Shown here: positions 25,745 to 35,281 of the stretch, in pieces
Position numbering within the stretch: the first letter of the stretch is position 1
Layout of the letters: the number at the start of each line of letters is the position of its first letter
Source: Arcanobacterium buesumense
GTDB taxonomy: Bacteria > Actinomycetota > Actinomycetes > Actinomycetales > Actinomycetaceae
Assembly (NCBI RefSeq): GCF_012563545.1
Contig: NZ_CP050804.1
Span: 186,001 to 250,000, forward strand
Length of the DNA: 64,000 nt
Reading direction: 5' to 3'
Program-made: the position numbers and the translations under genes
The notes under the pieces: model-generated
Databases searched by the model: none
What the model saw: only the letters and a program-made list of their open reading frames with translations
Told to the model about the DNA's origin: nothing

Positions 25745-25752
25745 AAAGGCTG

Positions 25753-26547
25753 CTATTGACGCCTTAGGATATCTAATAATTTCTGCTGAGTTTGCGGCCA
25801 GTCGTACCAAATTTGTTGATATGACAGGCGAACAACACGATAGCCAGAATGCTGAGCAGCAAGATCTCGTCGATGATCGTTTTCAAATGTACTTTCGGAA
25901 ACGTGGTATTGACGGCCGTCGCATTCAATTATTGTTCGCCGATTAACTAGTAAGTCGACGAATCCCACATCAGGAATGTATGCCTGTGGAGTCAGTGAAT
26001 AGTGGTGTTTTTCTAGGAAAAGTCTAACTCGCGTTTCACTTCCTGACTGTGCAGTGGGCGAGAATCGCAGAAGTTTGTTGCGAGTTCTGGCAGGTAGTTG
26101 TGCAATAAGACCCGAAACCGCATCAACAGACAGAAGCCGGTTATTGACTGCGGATTCGGCAATGATGAGAGAGGTCTCGGGCGAACAGCAGCGGAACACC
26201 GCGGAGATGATATCAGGGAGATCGAGCCGAACTTGATCCGTGGCGAAGGATTGTCGGTGACACAGTGCATGCGCTGGTGATTTTATGTTTCCACGCCGAG
26301 GATGATAAGCAATGTGTAGGCTCTTGGACGCTATCGGTGGTATCCACAGGGGAAATAGGCGACACGCGGAAATGCATGTGATTCTGCCCCCGGTTGCGAT
26401 AGCACGAACTTCGCTTTGATCTGCACTATGGTCTGCGAACCAACCGCGAGCAAATCGCGAGAGTGCACCAGCGCCGACCAAACGGTCAATTGCCCGGCGA
26501 GAGTAGCCAGCAGCTCTTAATTGTTGATAGGTAAAGATCCCACCCAT
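25753..26547 (-). CDS. Solitary AbiEi-type/DUF559 protein flanked by palindromic repeats
   Basis: A 264-residue protein. An AbiEi-like N-terminal winged helix (FTYQQLRAAGYSRRAIDRLV and GALSRFARGWF) is joined to a C-terminal DUF559/Vsr-like domain: QSGSETRVRLFLEKHHY, VDLLVNRRTIIECDGRQYH, RDLAAQHSGYRVVRLSYQQI. E, D and H residues of the presumed metal site are intact. It is a paralogue of the protein at 7781-8653, sharing the block from QSGSETR through the IIECD motif. Both sides carry a 76-bp palindromic repeat, which suggests that gene and repeats may form a unit. No AbiEii toxin gene is adjacent. Function unknown. Confidence 0.7.
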   Translation of the reverse strand: MGGIFTYQQLRAAGYSRRAIDRLVGAGALSRFARGWFADHSADQSEVRAIATGGRITCISACRLFPLWIPPIASKSLHIAYHPRRGNIKSPAHALCHRQSFATDQVRLDLPDIISAVFRCCSPETSLIIAESAVNNRLLSVDAVSGLIAQLPARTRNKLLRFSPTAQSGSETRVRLFLEKHHYSLTPQAYIPDVGFVDLLVNRRTIIECDGRQYHVSESTFENDHRRDLAAQHSGYRVVRLSYQQIWYDWPQTQQKLLDILRRQ

Positions 26548-26630
26548 TCATCAATTGTCTAAAAATTCCAGTTGTTGCGCGGTAAGTTTTCCACAAGGTT
26601 CAGTCTGTAGGAGCTTGTAATCGGTCAAGT

Positions 26631-26706
26631 GAGCATAGAGTTTGCATTTTTGCACGGACTGGAGGAATTCTGACGATTATCTGTCAGATATGCAAACTGA
26701 ATGCAC
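26631..26706. repeat. 76-bp palindromic element, copy 2
   Basis: Inverted relative of 25669-25744, with 61 of 76 positions identical by hand alignment. It carries its own inner stem CTGAC-GATTATCT-GTCAG. It lies 83 bp upstream of the DUF559 start and 110 bp before the fba promoter. Confidence 0.8.
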
Positions 26707-26814
26707 GGTAGCCGAGATGCCGAAGTGTAGGTCGATAACACTGGTACGGAAACCAGTATAAAACTGAGCTAAAAATGCCATAGTGCACACTATTTCACGA
26801 ACAGGACTGAGGGC

Positions 26815-26844
26815 TTAACAAATGAGCATAAATAGTGCGATAAT
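26815..26844 (+). promoter_or_regulatory. Promoter of fba
   Basis: TTAACA (26815-26820) and GATAAT (26839-26844), 18 bp apart, each match the sigma-70-type consensus at five of six positions. They lie 36 bp before the GTG start. Confidence 0.6.
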
Positions 26845-26880
26845 GAAAGAGTTATAACCACTACAAGAGGAGTATTTCCC

Positions 26881-27903
26881 GTGGCAATCGCAACCCCAGA
26901 GGTTTACAACGAAATGCTTGACCGCGCTAAGGCCGGCAAGTTCGCATACCCAGCAATTAACGTTACATCTTCACAGACCTTGACCGCTGCAATCCAAGGT
27001 TTTGCTGAGGCAGAGTCCGATGGCATCATCCAGGTTTCCGTCGGCGGTGCAGAATACTGGTCCGGCACCACTGTTAAGGATCGCGTCGCTGGTTCCCTCG
27101 GCATGGCTGCATACGCACGCGAGATCGCAAAGAACTACGATGTTACCATCGCACTTCACACCGATCACTGTGCAAAGCAGAACATCGATTCATGGATCCG
27201 TCCAATCATGGAGCTCGAAGCTGAAGAAGTCAAGGCTGGCCGCCTGCCATTCTTCCAGTCCCACATGTGGGACGGTTCAGCTGTTCCACTCGAAGAGAAC
27301 CTAGAAATCGCTAAAGAACTCCTTGAGCTTTCTGTTAAGGCAAACACCATTCTTGAAGTAGAAATCGGTGTTGTTGGCGGCGAAGAAGACGGCGTCGTTG
27401 GCGAAATCAACGAAAAGCTCTACACCACCGCAGAAGATGGCCTCAAGACCATCGAAGCTCTTGGCCTTGGTGAAAAAGGTCGCTACATTACCGCTCTTAC
27501 CTTCGGAAACGTCCACGGCGTTTACAAGCCAGGTCACGTCAAGCTTCGCCCAGAAATCCTCGGCGAAATTCAGGCCGAAGTTGGCGCCAAGGTTGGCAAG
27601 GAATCCCCATTCGATCTCGTTATGCACGGCGGCTCTGGCTCAACTGCTGAAGAAATCGCAACCGCTGTTCGCAACGGTGTTATCAAGATGAATGTTGATA
27701 CTGACACCCAGTATGCCTTCACCCGTCCAGTAGCTGACTGGATGTTGAAGAACTACGATGGTGTTCTTAAGATTGACGGCGAAGTTGGCAACAAGAAGCA
27801 GTACGATCCACGCTCGTGGGGTAAGGCTGCTGAAGCTGGCATGGCTGCTCGCGTTGTTGAAGCATGTGAGCGCCTTGGTTCCGTCGGAACAAAGATGCGC
27901 TGA
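26881..27903 (+). CDS. fba: Class II fructose-bisphosphate aldolase
   Basis: A 340-residue zinc-dependent aldolase of glycolysis and gluconeogenesis. Visible are YPAINVTSSQTLTAAIQGF, VTIALHTDHCAKQNID (zinc and catalytic H-T-D-H), FFQSHMWDGSAVPLEEN, VGGEEDGVVGEIN (zinc-binding E), FGNVHGVYKPGHVKL (zinc-binding H), and LVMHGGSGST followed by NMDVDTDTQ-type binding (MNVDTDTQYAF). Start is a GTG with AAGAGGAG upstream. The gene has strongly biased codons, as expected of a highly expressed gene. It is monocistronic, with its own promoter and terminator. Confidence 0.96.
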   Translation: MAIATPEVYNEMLDRAKAGKFAYPAINVTSSQTLTAAIQGFAEAESDGIIQVSVGGAEYWSGTTVKDRVAGSLGMAAYAREIAKNYDVTIALHTDHCAKQNIDSWIRPIMELEAEEVKAGRLPFFQSHMWDGSAVPLEENLEIAKELLELSVKANTILEVEIGVVGGEEDGVVGEINEKLYTTAEDGLKTIEALGLGEKGRYITALTFGNVHGVYKPGHVKLRPEILGEIQAEVGAKVGKESPFDLVMHGGSGSTAEEIATAVRNGVIKMNVDTDTQYAFTRPVADWMLKNYDGVLKIDGEVGNKKQYDPRSWGKAAEAGMAARVVEACERLGSVGTKMR

Positions 27904-27958
27904 TTCTTATCACGCACACGCCTAGCGTACTGCGTTAAGTGCGCTAACAAGCTTAAAG

Positions 27959-27988
27959 AAGGCGGGTATTCAACCGAATACCCGCCTT
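27959..27988 (+). terminator. Terminator of fba
   Basis: AAGGCGGGTATTC (27959-27971) pairs perfectly with 27976-27988 over AACC. Confidence 0.87.
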
Positions 27989-28143
27989 CGCTTAATCGTT
28001 GGTATATCAAGCGAAGACCGATCCTGCAGGTGGTGAACGGTTGCAGGAGTATCGGATGAACGAATAAAATATCCGAAGTATCAAAATGGAAACAAGGGTG
28101 TTTCCCAACTAGTGTCAAGCTTACGGCTTGGGGAGGCTGGGCC

Positions 28144-29802
28144 ATGGAGGCTCTCATCGTTGATGAGCTAACAAAAATTCTTCCTACACAACGTCCTTGC
28201 TCAGGTGAACTTTCACGCACGCGGTTGAGTAATGAACTATTTCAGTTTCAGATCGCATGGAATGAGTCTCCGCAAGGAATCACCCGAATAACTGCACCGA
28301 TCACAATTTCGGCTGGGGAGGGTGCGACCGTCCAGTGTGAAGAAGCGATGCTCGTTCCGGTTTCTACCCCATATTTCACGGGAGACGACGACGGATATCT
28401 TATTTCCGCTCCAGCGCTAGTATCAGATGTTTTGCGCCCATTATCGATGAATAAGCACAGTGACGAGGATGAGGTAACAACATGGTTATGTCTCGCTCCG
28501 CAACGTCACCAGGGATGGAATAGCGTATGGGTGACAGTGCTAAATCCTGGGGAACAAATTAATGTCACGGTAGCGGGAATAGCATTGCCTGCAATCAAGG
28601 TGACAACCATTCCGGCAACAATTCCAGAACCGGATATCGTCAATACCCGTTGGTTCCATTGCGACTCGTTAGCTCATGTGGCAGGGGTGCCGGTATGGAG
28701 TGAAGACCATTGGCAAGTGATTGAAAACCAAATGATTGCAGCCCGGCGAATGCATGTCAATTGTTTGCTCATGCCATTGTGGACCCCGCCGTTGGACACT
28801 GCCCCGGGTCAGCGTCGCATGCCTACCCAGTTACTAGACATCACCCGCGAGGGTGATGGTAGATATTCATTCGATACATCGCGGGCAGTGCGTTGGCTCA
28901 ACCTTGTGAAGAAACATGGTTTTAGCGCTATTGAAATCCCTCATATTTTTACTCAATGGGGAGCACAAGCGTGTGCCCAATTCTATATTCGGGACGGCCA
29001 CGATGTTCACCCTACATTCGGCTGGGAAACACCTGCTACCGCGCCGGAATATCGCACATTTCTTGAGCAACTGATTCCGTTCGTTCGCCACTTCCTCGGC
29101 GAACACATGGAGCCATCCTCGCTCTACTTCCATATCTCTGATGAGCCAGCTGAAGACAATGTGGACACCTATGTAGCAGCTAGAGCCCAAGTACTTGATC
29201 TTCTTGACGGATGCCAAGTCATTGATGCGCTATCCGACGTGGCTTATCACGAACTGGTAGATACCGCCGTCGTCGCCACCGATGCGATTGATAAGTTTCG
29301 TGCCAACAACATCGAACCAGAATGGGTGTACTACTGTGTTTGCCAAGAAACACGGCTTGCTAATCAATTTATCGCCCAGCGCCCTAACCGCCACCGCCAC
29401 ATCGGTTTTCAACTGTATAAGGCAGGAACTCGCGGATTCTTACAGTGGGGATACAATTTTTACAATATGCAATTGTCTACCGGATACGTAGACCCATTCT
29501 GGGAAAATGATGCGGGTGGTGGATTCATTTCCGGTGATCCATTCATTGTTTACCCGGGGCCAGAAGGACAGGTGTGGGAAAGTATTCGCCACCGTATGGT
29601 CGGTGCTGGCTTCCAAGATTTAGCCGTCTGCCAATATGCTGAGAAACTTATTGGTCGCGATGCGGTACTCGATATTATCGATCCAGATCATGATGTGGAT
29701 TATGCGCACGGATGGGTTCCGGAACGCGAGCTGATCCGTCGTCGTGAACGTCTCAACTTAGCGATAAAAACTCACCTACAAGAACAAGCGAAGGAACTAT
29801 GA
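28144..29802 (+). CDS. DUF4091-domain protein, putative glycoside hydrolase
   Basis: A 552-residue cytosolic protein without signal peptide. An N-terminal beta region of about 170 residues is followed by a TIM-barrel-like part (NQMIAARRMHVNCLLMPLWT, WLNLVKKHGFSAIEIPHIFT, SLYFHISDEPAEDN). The DUF4091 core follows: RHIGFQLYKAGTRGFLQWGY, DPFWENDAGGGFISGDPFIV and YPGPEGQVWESIRHRMVGAG. D and E of HISDEPAED are candidate catalytic acids. DUF4091 proteins are often encoded with glycan-degrading enzymes. Its stop overlaps the start of the beta-galactosidase (ATGA), so the two are co-translated. GGGGAGG serves as Shine-Dalgarno. The reaction is unknown. Confidence 0.75.
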   Translation: MEALIVDELTKILPTQRPCSGELSRTRLSNELFQFQIAWNESPQGITRITAPITISAGEGATVQCEEAMLVPVSTPYFTGDDDGYLISAPALVSDVLRPLSMNKHSDEDEVTTWLCLAPQRHQGWNSVWVTVLNPGEQINVTVAGIALPAIKVTTIPATIPEPDIVNTRWFHCDSLAHVAGVPVWSEDHWQVIENQMIAARRMHVNCLLMPLWTPPLDTAPGQRRMPTQLLDITREGDGRYSFDTSRAVRWLNLVKKHGFSAIEIPHIFTQWGAQACAQFYIRDGHDVHPTFGWETPATAPEYRTFLEQLIPFVRHFLGEHMEPSSLYFHISDEPAEDNVDTYVAARAQVLDLLDGCQVIDALSDVAYHELVDTAVVATDAIDKFRANNIEPEWVYYCVCQETRLANQFIAQRPNRHRHIGFQLYKAGTRGFLQWGYNFYNMQLSTGYVDPFWENDAGGGFISGDPFIVYPGPEGQVWESIRHRMVGAGFQDLAVCQYAEKLIGRDAVLDIIDPDHDVDYAHGWVPERELIRRRERLNLAIKTHLQEQAKEL

Positions 29803-32800
29803 GCACGCAACAGCATATCCAAGAGATTTCCGCCTCCACTGGTATCCTAGTTCCTCCACGAACCTGGCGCCCAGCCACGGATTATCTGCATCACCTCTCA
29901 TTGAACGGCGAATGGCAGTTTCGTCTCCATCCAAGTGCCCAGATAGATGAATCTCTCCCGTGGGAAACTATTACGCTTCCATGTCATTGGGTTTTCAGCT
30001 CCGAACGTGACGCGCAGAGACATCTGCTGTGGACTCGGGGCAAGCCGATCTACACCAATATGCAATTCCCGTTCGCACTTAACCCGCCACATGTGCCACA
30101 AAACAATCCAACGGGTGAGCATCGGCGCACCTTTGAAGTCTCAGCCCAAGTTCTCCAAGAGATCGCTTCTGGCGGGCGGGCGATTATTCGATTCCTTGGT
30201 GCTGAGTCCATTGCACAAGTCCGGGTTAATGGTGTTCCGGTCGCTATCCTGCGCGGCTCAAGGCTCATGCATGAAGTCGATATTTCTTCGGTAATCCGGG
30301 AAGGTACAAATACGATTTCGGTGATTGTTAGCCAATGGTCGGCGATGAGTTATGTTGAAGACCAAGATCAATGGTGGCTGGCCGGCATCTTCCGAGACGT
30401 TGATTTTTATGTTGAACGTGCAAGAAGTTTCCGGGATGTTCGTGTTCATGGAGATTATGATCCGCACACTGGCGCTTGCACTTTGCATATTCGCGTTGAT
30501 TGCGACGACGACGGCTACACTTGCCGAATAGGGGAGCGCGAGTATGTGCTACGTTCTGGACGGTGGGAGAGCGTCGTCGTCGAATCTGCTTTGCCGTGGA
30601 GTCCAGATGCTCCACACCTGTATCCCATTACGCTCACAAATGCGGTAGATGAACGCACGATTCGGGTGGGATTCCGACGTGTCGAGGTGTTCCACGGGGA
30701 TCGACCGCGGATTTTGCTCAATGGTAAGAAGCTAGAGCTACGTGGTGTTAACCGCCATGAAACTCATCCAGATAAGGGGCGCACCTTCGATCCAGACCAG
30801 CTCCGCCGTGACTTGACCATGATGAAACGTCACAATATCAACGCTATTCGGACTGCGCATTATTCACATGACCCGCGGTTCTACGATTTGGCAGACGAAT
30901 TTGGTTTCTGGGTAGTATGCGAAGTCGATTTAGAAAGCCACGGATTTGTTTTCGGCGACTGGGTAGGCAACCCGACGGATTCTCCGCAGTGGCGTGCGGT
31001 GTATGAAGATCGCGCATTGCGTACGGTGTCTCGTGACTACAATCATCCGTCAATTATTATCTGGTCGCTGGGTAATGAGTCCGGATATGGGGAAAATTTG
31101 GCTCGTTCGGCGGCTCTGATTCGCCGGGAAGATCCGTCTCGGCCGATCCATTATGAAGGAGATTACGATGGGCGGATTACTGATATTCATTCCCGCATGT
31201 ATTTGCCGTTAGAGCAGATTCATGCCATCTGTTCGGCAGACGGCGACGTGCCGATTTCCGATGTTGCAGTTTGGGGGCATGTGCGCCAGTTCCCGTTGAT
31301 TAATTGCGAATATGCTCATGCGATGGGCAATGGGCCGGGTGCGTTGATTGACTATGACGAGTGTATCGACACATATGAACAGTATCATGGCGGTTTTGTG
31401 TGGGAGTGGCGCGATCATGGGCTTCGCACGTGGGATAACGGCCAGGAATACTTTGGTTATGGTGGAGATTTCGGCGAGCGTACGCACGATTCAAATTTTG
31501 TGATGGACGGTTTGGTTCGTTCTGACGACGTTCCCTCACCGGCGTTGGCTGAGCTTAAGGCTGTGTATGCTCCGGTGAAGTTGGTGGCTAGGGCAGAAGT
31601 CGGGCGGTTGATTGTCGAAGTCCGGAATCGTTTCCATGCACAGCGGTCTAGTATTCTCACCACGCGCGTCTATGTTGGTGATACTTGTTTGGGTGTGTTA
31701 GAGCATGATGTGGCGCCGGGGGAGCGGGAAACAATTGTGTGGGAGAACGCCTCGGTTTCGCCTGATGTTGTGATTGATCTTGTCTCGTGTCGCAACGAGG
31801 TTGCGGTTCCAGGGAACTCGTGGGAGGAAGAAGGCTGGGAGGTGAGCCGTGTCCAGATTCGCCCGCAGGTACGGCCGTTGAGCTATCCGACTGATGGATC
31901 GGTTACGCCGGCTTCGCAGCCGTTAGTATCGTTCGACGGTGATCGGCTAAGTCGTATCCTTGATCTTCCGGTGTCTGATATTCGGCCGTCGTTGTGGCGG
32001 GCGCCAACGGATAATGACGAGTCGCGTGGATTTGGGTCATTTAGTTTGGCAAGTCCGGGTAACACGTGGGGTGCTGGTTTAGAAGGTGCGCCGTCGTCAG
32101 CTGATGTGTGGCGTGCTTCCGGGCTAGACAAAATGGTATGTCACGAGTGGCAGACGGACTTTTCGGGCGATGAATATTGTGGATGTTTTGTGCGCGAAGA
32201 AGTATGGGCGAGCGATCAGTCCCCTTCGCGGGTGAACGTGGCCTGGCATTGGGAATGGGGTGTTTTCGACGACGAACCAGGTGTTCGACTTTCGGTGGAT
32301 GTCATGCCGTCGGCCGGGTGGAAAGGTACGTGGCCACGAACGGGTATTCACCTTGCGATTCCGCGTCCACAACATGTGTCTTGGTTGGGGTATGGGCCGG
32401 GTGAGGCGTATGTGGATTCTCGCCAAGCGGTGACACTGGGACATTTTGATGCTGATCCGCAAGATCTGGAATTCGAATATGCGGTACCGCAGGAAAACGG
32501 GACTCGGATTGGTATGCGTGAGCTGACCTTAAATTATGACTCGTACACCGTCAGCCTTAATGCGCATCCGCATATTAGTTTGCCGGAGTATTCGGATTAC
32601 TATCCATCGTTTAGTGTGCATAAGTATGACGAATTTGAGTTAACCGCGGCCCGCCATCCTTATGAGTTGGCGACAACTGAGGAGTTCTGGCATCTCTATA
32701 TCGATGGCGGTCAGCATGGCTTAGGTTCTCGAACATGTGGTCCAGATGTCTATCCGCGTTCTGCGTGGACGCCACGGGCCGTGACGATCACCGTGGATAT

Positions 32801-32813
32801 GAAGCGGGGATGA
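29799..32813 (+). CDS. lacZ: Beta-galactosidase, GH2 (LacZ type)
   Basis: A 1004-residue cytosolic glycosidase. It has the five-domain GH2 LacZ layout: sugar-binding jelly roll (EWQFRLHPSAQIDESLPW), Ig-like domain, and a TIM barrel with ELRGVNRHETHPDKGRTFD. The acid/base glutamate is in IIIWSLGNESGYGENL near residue 425, and the nucleophile is in LINCEYAHAMGNGPG near residue 503. The C-terminal domain IV-V region has WRAPTDNDESRGFG and GLGSRTCGPDV. It hydrolyses terminal beta-galactosides released inside the cell. The start overlaps the DUF4091 stop, and the sugar importer follows. Length and motifs match the family fully. Confidence 0.95.
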   Translation: MSTQQHIQEISASTGILVPPRTWRPATDYLHHLSLNGEWQFRLHPSAQIDESLPWETITLPCHWVFSSERDAQRHLLWTRGKPIYTNMQFPFALNPPHVPQNNPTGEHRRTFEVSAQVLQEIASGGRAIIRFLGAESIAQVRVNGVPVAILRGSRLMHEVDISSVIREGTNTISVIVSQWSAMSYVEDQDQWWLAGIFRDVDFYVERARSFRDVRVHGDYDPHTGACTLHIRVDCDDDGYTCRIGEREYVLRSGRWESVVVESALPWSPDAPHLYPITLTNAVDERTIRVGFRRVEVFHGDRPRILLNGKKLELRGVNRHETHPDKGRTFDPDQLRRDLTMMKRHNINAIRTAHYSHDPRFYDLADEFGFWVVCEVDLESHGFVFGDWVGNPTDSPQWRAVYEDRALRTVSRDYNHPSIIIWSLGNESGYGENLARSAALIRREDPSRPIHYEGDYDGRITDIHSRMYLPLEQIHAICSADGDVPISDVAVWGHVRQFPLINCEYAHAMGNGPGALIDYDECIDTYEQYHGGFVWEWRDHGLRTWDNGQEYFGYGGDFGERTHDSNFVMDGLVRSDDVPSPALAELKAVYAPVKLVARAEVGRLIVEVRNRFHAQRSSILTTRVYVGDTCLGVLEHDVAPGERETIVWENASVSPDVVIDLVSCRNEVAVPGNSWEEEGWEVSRVQIRPQVRPLSYPTDGSVTPASQPLVSFDGDRLSRILDLPVSDIRPSLWRAPTDNDESRGFGSFSLASPGNTWGAGLEGAPSSADVWRASGLDKMVCHEWQTDFSGDEYCGCFVREEVWASDQSPSRVNVAWHWEWGVFDDEPGVRLSVDVMPSAGWKGTWPRTGIHLAIPRPQHVSWLGYGPGEAYVDSRQAVTLGHFDADPQDLEFEYAVPQENGTRIGMRELTLNYDSYTVSLNAHPHISLPEYSDYYPSFSVHKYDEFELTAARHPYELATTEEFWHLYIDGGQHGLGSRTCGPDVYPRSAWTPRAVTITVDMKRG

Positions 32814-32865
32814 TCGTCGTCGAAGGAGAAAAATACTACGACAAATCGCCTATTAATGTTACCGA

Positions 32866-32894
32866 GTTCACTTTTGTGTGAACAGCGGTATAGT
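32866..32894 (+). promoter_or_regulatory. Palindrome overlapping the promoter of the sugar ABC importer
   Basis: GTTCACTTTTGTGTGAAC (32866-32883) has 6-bp arms around a 6-nt spacer. It overlaps a weak -35 and is followed by the -10-like TATAGT at 32889-32894. This is the layout of a repressor operator for a separately controlled importer operon. No regulator gene is adjacent. Confidence 0.5.
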
Positions 32895-32942
32895 GGAATG
32901 GCAGACAGATTATTCATTCTGAACTCAAAGGGGAGATAAATT

Positions 32943-34265
32943 ATGACAACACTGTCGCGTCGCAGCAAAGTCGCTGCTGTTTTGGCTACAACATCGCTTG
33001 CAGTCGCAGGTCTTGCGGGCTGTTCGTCAGATTCGGATGCTAAGGCACCGTCGGCGGCTGATGAAAAGTCGGACGTCAAGATTGAATATGTTCACCGTCT
33101 TCCAGACGGAGAAGGCATGGTCAAAGTCCAAGAGATCGTAGATCGATGGAATAAAGACCATCCAGATATGATGGTTAAGGCAACTAAGTTCGATGGTAAA
33201 GCCTCTGATCTTTTCCAGAAGCTTCAAAAGGATGTCGCAACAGACACTGCTCCATGTCTCGCACAGCTTGGCTACTCTGAAGTTCCAGAAGCCTTTGTTA
33301 AGGGCATGGTAGAGGACGTTACCAAGCAGGCTGAAAAGTACAAGGATAATTTCTCGGGTGCTTATGGCCAGATGTCCGCTGGTGGAAAGGTTGTAGGCCT
33401 ACCACAAGATACTGGCCCGCTTGTCTACTTCTACGACAAGGCAGAGTTTGATGCTCTTGGGCTGTCAGTTCCAACAACACTTGATGAGCTGAAGGAGACT
33501 GCTAAGAAGGCGGCGGAGCAAGGCAAGTTCATTCTTAACTTCGAGCCAGATGAAGCTGCTCACTGGCTATCGGCACAGGCCGCTGCAGTTGGCGATCCAT
33601 GGTTCACCACTGAGGGTGATAAGTGGAAGATCAACACTCAAAACAAGGGCTCTGAGGTCGTTGCTAACTTCTGGCAAGAGCTCATTGATGCACAGGCAGT
33701 AAGCACAATTAACCGCTGGGATGACGCCTACACCAAGGCGCTAACTGACAAGAAGATCATTGGAAACATTGGTGCTGCTTGGGAAGCAGGCTTCATGCTT
33801 GATCCAGTTGTTCCAGAAGATGCTGAAGGCACTTGGCGAGTTGCTCTACTTCCAGACTTCGGTGAAGGTGTGAAGACTGGTCCAGATGGCGGCTCGGGTG
33901 TTGCTGTTATGAAGGGCTGCAAGTTCGTAGATGAGGCCATGGAGTTTAATAACTGGTTCAATACCCAGACCACGGACCTTGCAACACAGGGTCTTGTTGT
34001 CGCAGCTAAGGGTGATGTGACAACCCCAGAAAAGATCAAGCGCCAGTTTGGTGGACAGGATGTTTTCGCTGAGCTCGCTAAGGCTAACGAAGGTCTGAAC
34101 CCTGATTTCCAGTACATTCCAGGCTACTCTGCGGTTGGCCAGAAGATGGTAGATACCGCAGCAAATGTGATTGATTCTAAGGGCAAGATTGCTGATATTT
34201 TTGCAGCTGCGCAAGAAGAGGCAATGAACACTCTGAAGAATCTCAAACTACCAGTTGTCGAGTAA
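32943..34265 (+). CDS. Sugar ABC transporter substrate-binding lipoprotein (CUT1)
   Basis: A 440-residue lipoprotein. Signal peptide MTTLSRRSKVAAVLATTSLA with lipobox LAGC near residue 28. The mature part shows the extracellular solute-binding type 1 fold: EYVHRLPDGEGMVKVQEIVD, PQDTGPLVYFYDKAEFDALG, AAWEAGFMLDP and GGSGVAVMKGCKFVDEA. It captures an oligosaccharide outside the membrane and hands it to the two permeases that follow. The preceding galactosidase suggests a galactose-containing ligand; this is inference. AAAGGGGAG is the Shine-Dalgarno sequence. Confidence 0.9.
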   Translation: MTTLSRRSKVAAVLATTSLAVAGLAGCSSDSDAKAPSAADEKSDVKIEYVHRLPDGEGMVKVQEIVDRWNKDHPDMMVKATKFDGKASDLFQKLQKDVATDTAPCLAQLGYSEVPEAFVKGMVEDVTKQAEKYKDNFSGAYGQMSAGGKVVGLPQDTGPLVYFYDKAEFDALGLSVPTTLDELKETAKKAAEQGKFILNFEPDEAAHWLSAQAAAVGDPWFTTEGDKWKINTQNKGSEVVANFWQELIDAQAVSTINRWDDAYTKALTDKKIIGNIGAAWEAGFMLDPVVPEDAEGTWRVALLPDFGEGVKTGPDGGSGVAVMKGCKFVDEAMEFNNWFNTQTTDLATQGLVVAAKGDVTTPEKIKRQFGGQDVFAELAKANEGLNPDFQYIPGYSAVGQKMVDTAANVIDSKGKIADIFAAAQEEAMNTLKNLKLPVVE

Positions 34266-34330
34266 CGAGTAATCCGCCGCCGAAAGAGACGAGATTTTAA
34301 GGGACATAAAGAATATATTGAGGCGCAATT

Positions 34331-35281
34331 ATGACAAGTGCATTAACAATCGATAGTTCGAGAAGACAGCATAGACGTACACGAGAACGTCATGAAGCAC
34401 GAACCGGATGGATTTTTATGCTTCCGTTTGTGACGGGTTTTATATTGGTTTTTCTCTTGCCTATTGGCGCCTCAATATACTCGTCGTTCTTTCAAGAAGT
34501 CTCTGACGGCGGCGGACTCTACGGCGGAAGCGAGCTCGTTAAAGAGTTCGTTGGTTTAGAAAATTACTACAACACGGTAACAAGTAGTAGTTTCTGGATG
34601 GGAATCTTGCGGGTTATTCTCTATACCCTCGTCCAGGTTCCTGTCATGATTCTACTTGGATTGGCGCTGGCGCTTGTTCTTGATTCATTGCTGGTGCGAT
34701 ACGTTGCGATCTATCGGCTCGGCTACTTTTTACCGTTTGCTATCCCCGGTATCGTGGCTGCAATCATTTGGCTTTACATCTATACGCCAGAAATTTCGCC
34801 ACTTATTGCGATCTTGAATTGGTTGGGGCTAGATGTAGACCTTATGAGTAAGAATCTTATTTTCTTCTCAATGGCGAATATGACGACGTGGACGTACACC
34901 GGCTATAACATGTTGATTTTCTTGGCGGCGCTACAAGCAATCCCAACTGAGCTTGAAGAAGCTGCTCGACTTGATGGCGCTACTGGGTTCCAAGTAGTGA
35001 CAAAAGTTAAGATTCCAATGGTACGTGGAGCAGTACTTCTGTCGGTCCTTCTGTCAATTGTTGGCACGATTCAGTTGTTCAATGAGCCCACTGTTCTTTC
35101 TACTGTGAATCGGTGGATGGGCGCTGACTATACCCCGATGATGATGGCTTATAACACGATGATTGGCCAGTTCACCCCGTCTGGTGATGGCCCTGCTGCG
35201 GCAATATCGATTGTCATGGCAGTGATTGCGGGTGCATTGGCTGTGGTCTATGCGTTGATTGAGCGGAAGGTGAATGACTGA
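34331..35281 (+). CDS. Sugar ABC transporter permease, MalF type
   Basis: A 316-residue inner permease subunit with six transmembrane segments. A basic cytosolic N-terminus (RRQHRRTRERHEARTG) precedes FMLPFVTGFILVFLLPIGAS. The EAA loop contacting the ATPase is ELEEAARLDGATGFQVVTKV. It overlaps the next permease by one base (TGATG). It forms the channel with the MalG-like partner. No ATP-binding subunit is encoded here. Confidence 0.92.
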   Translation: MTSALTIDSSRRQHRRTRERHEARTGWIFMLPFVTGFILVFLLPIGASIYSSFFQEVSDGGGLYGGSELVKEFVGLENYYNTVTSSSFWMGILRVILYTLVQVPVMILLGLALALVLDSLLVRYVAIYRLGYFLPFAIPGIVAAIIWLYIYTPEISPLIAILNWLGLDVDLMSKNLIFFSMANMTTWTYTGYNMLIFLAALQAIPTELEEAARLDGATGFQVVTKVKIPMVRGAVLLSVLLSIVGTIQLFNEPTVLSTVNRWMGADYTPMMMAYNTMIGQFTPSGDGPAAAISIVMAVIAGALAVVYALIERKVND

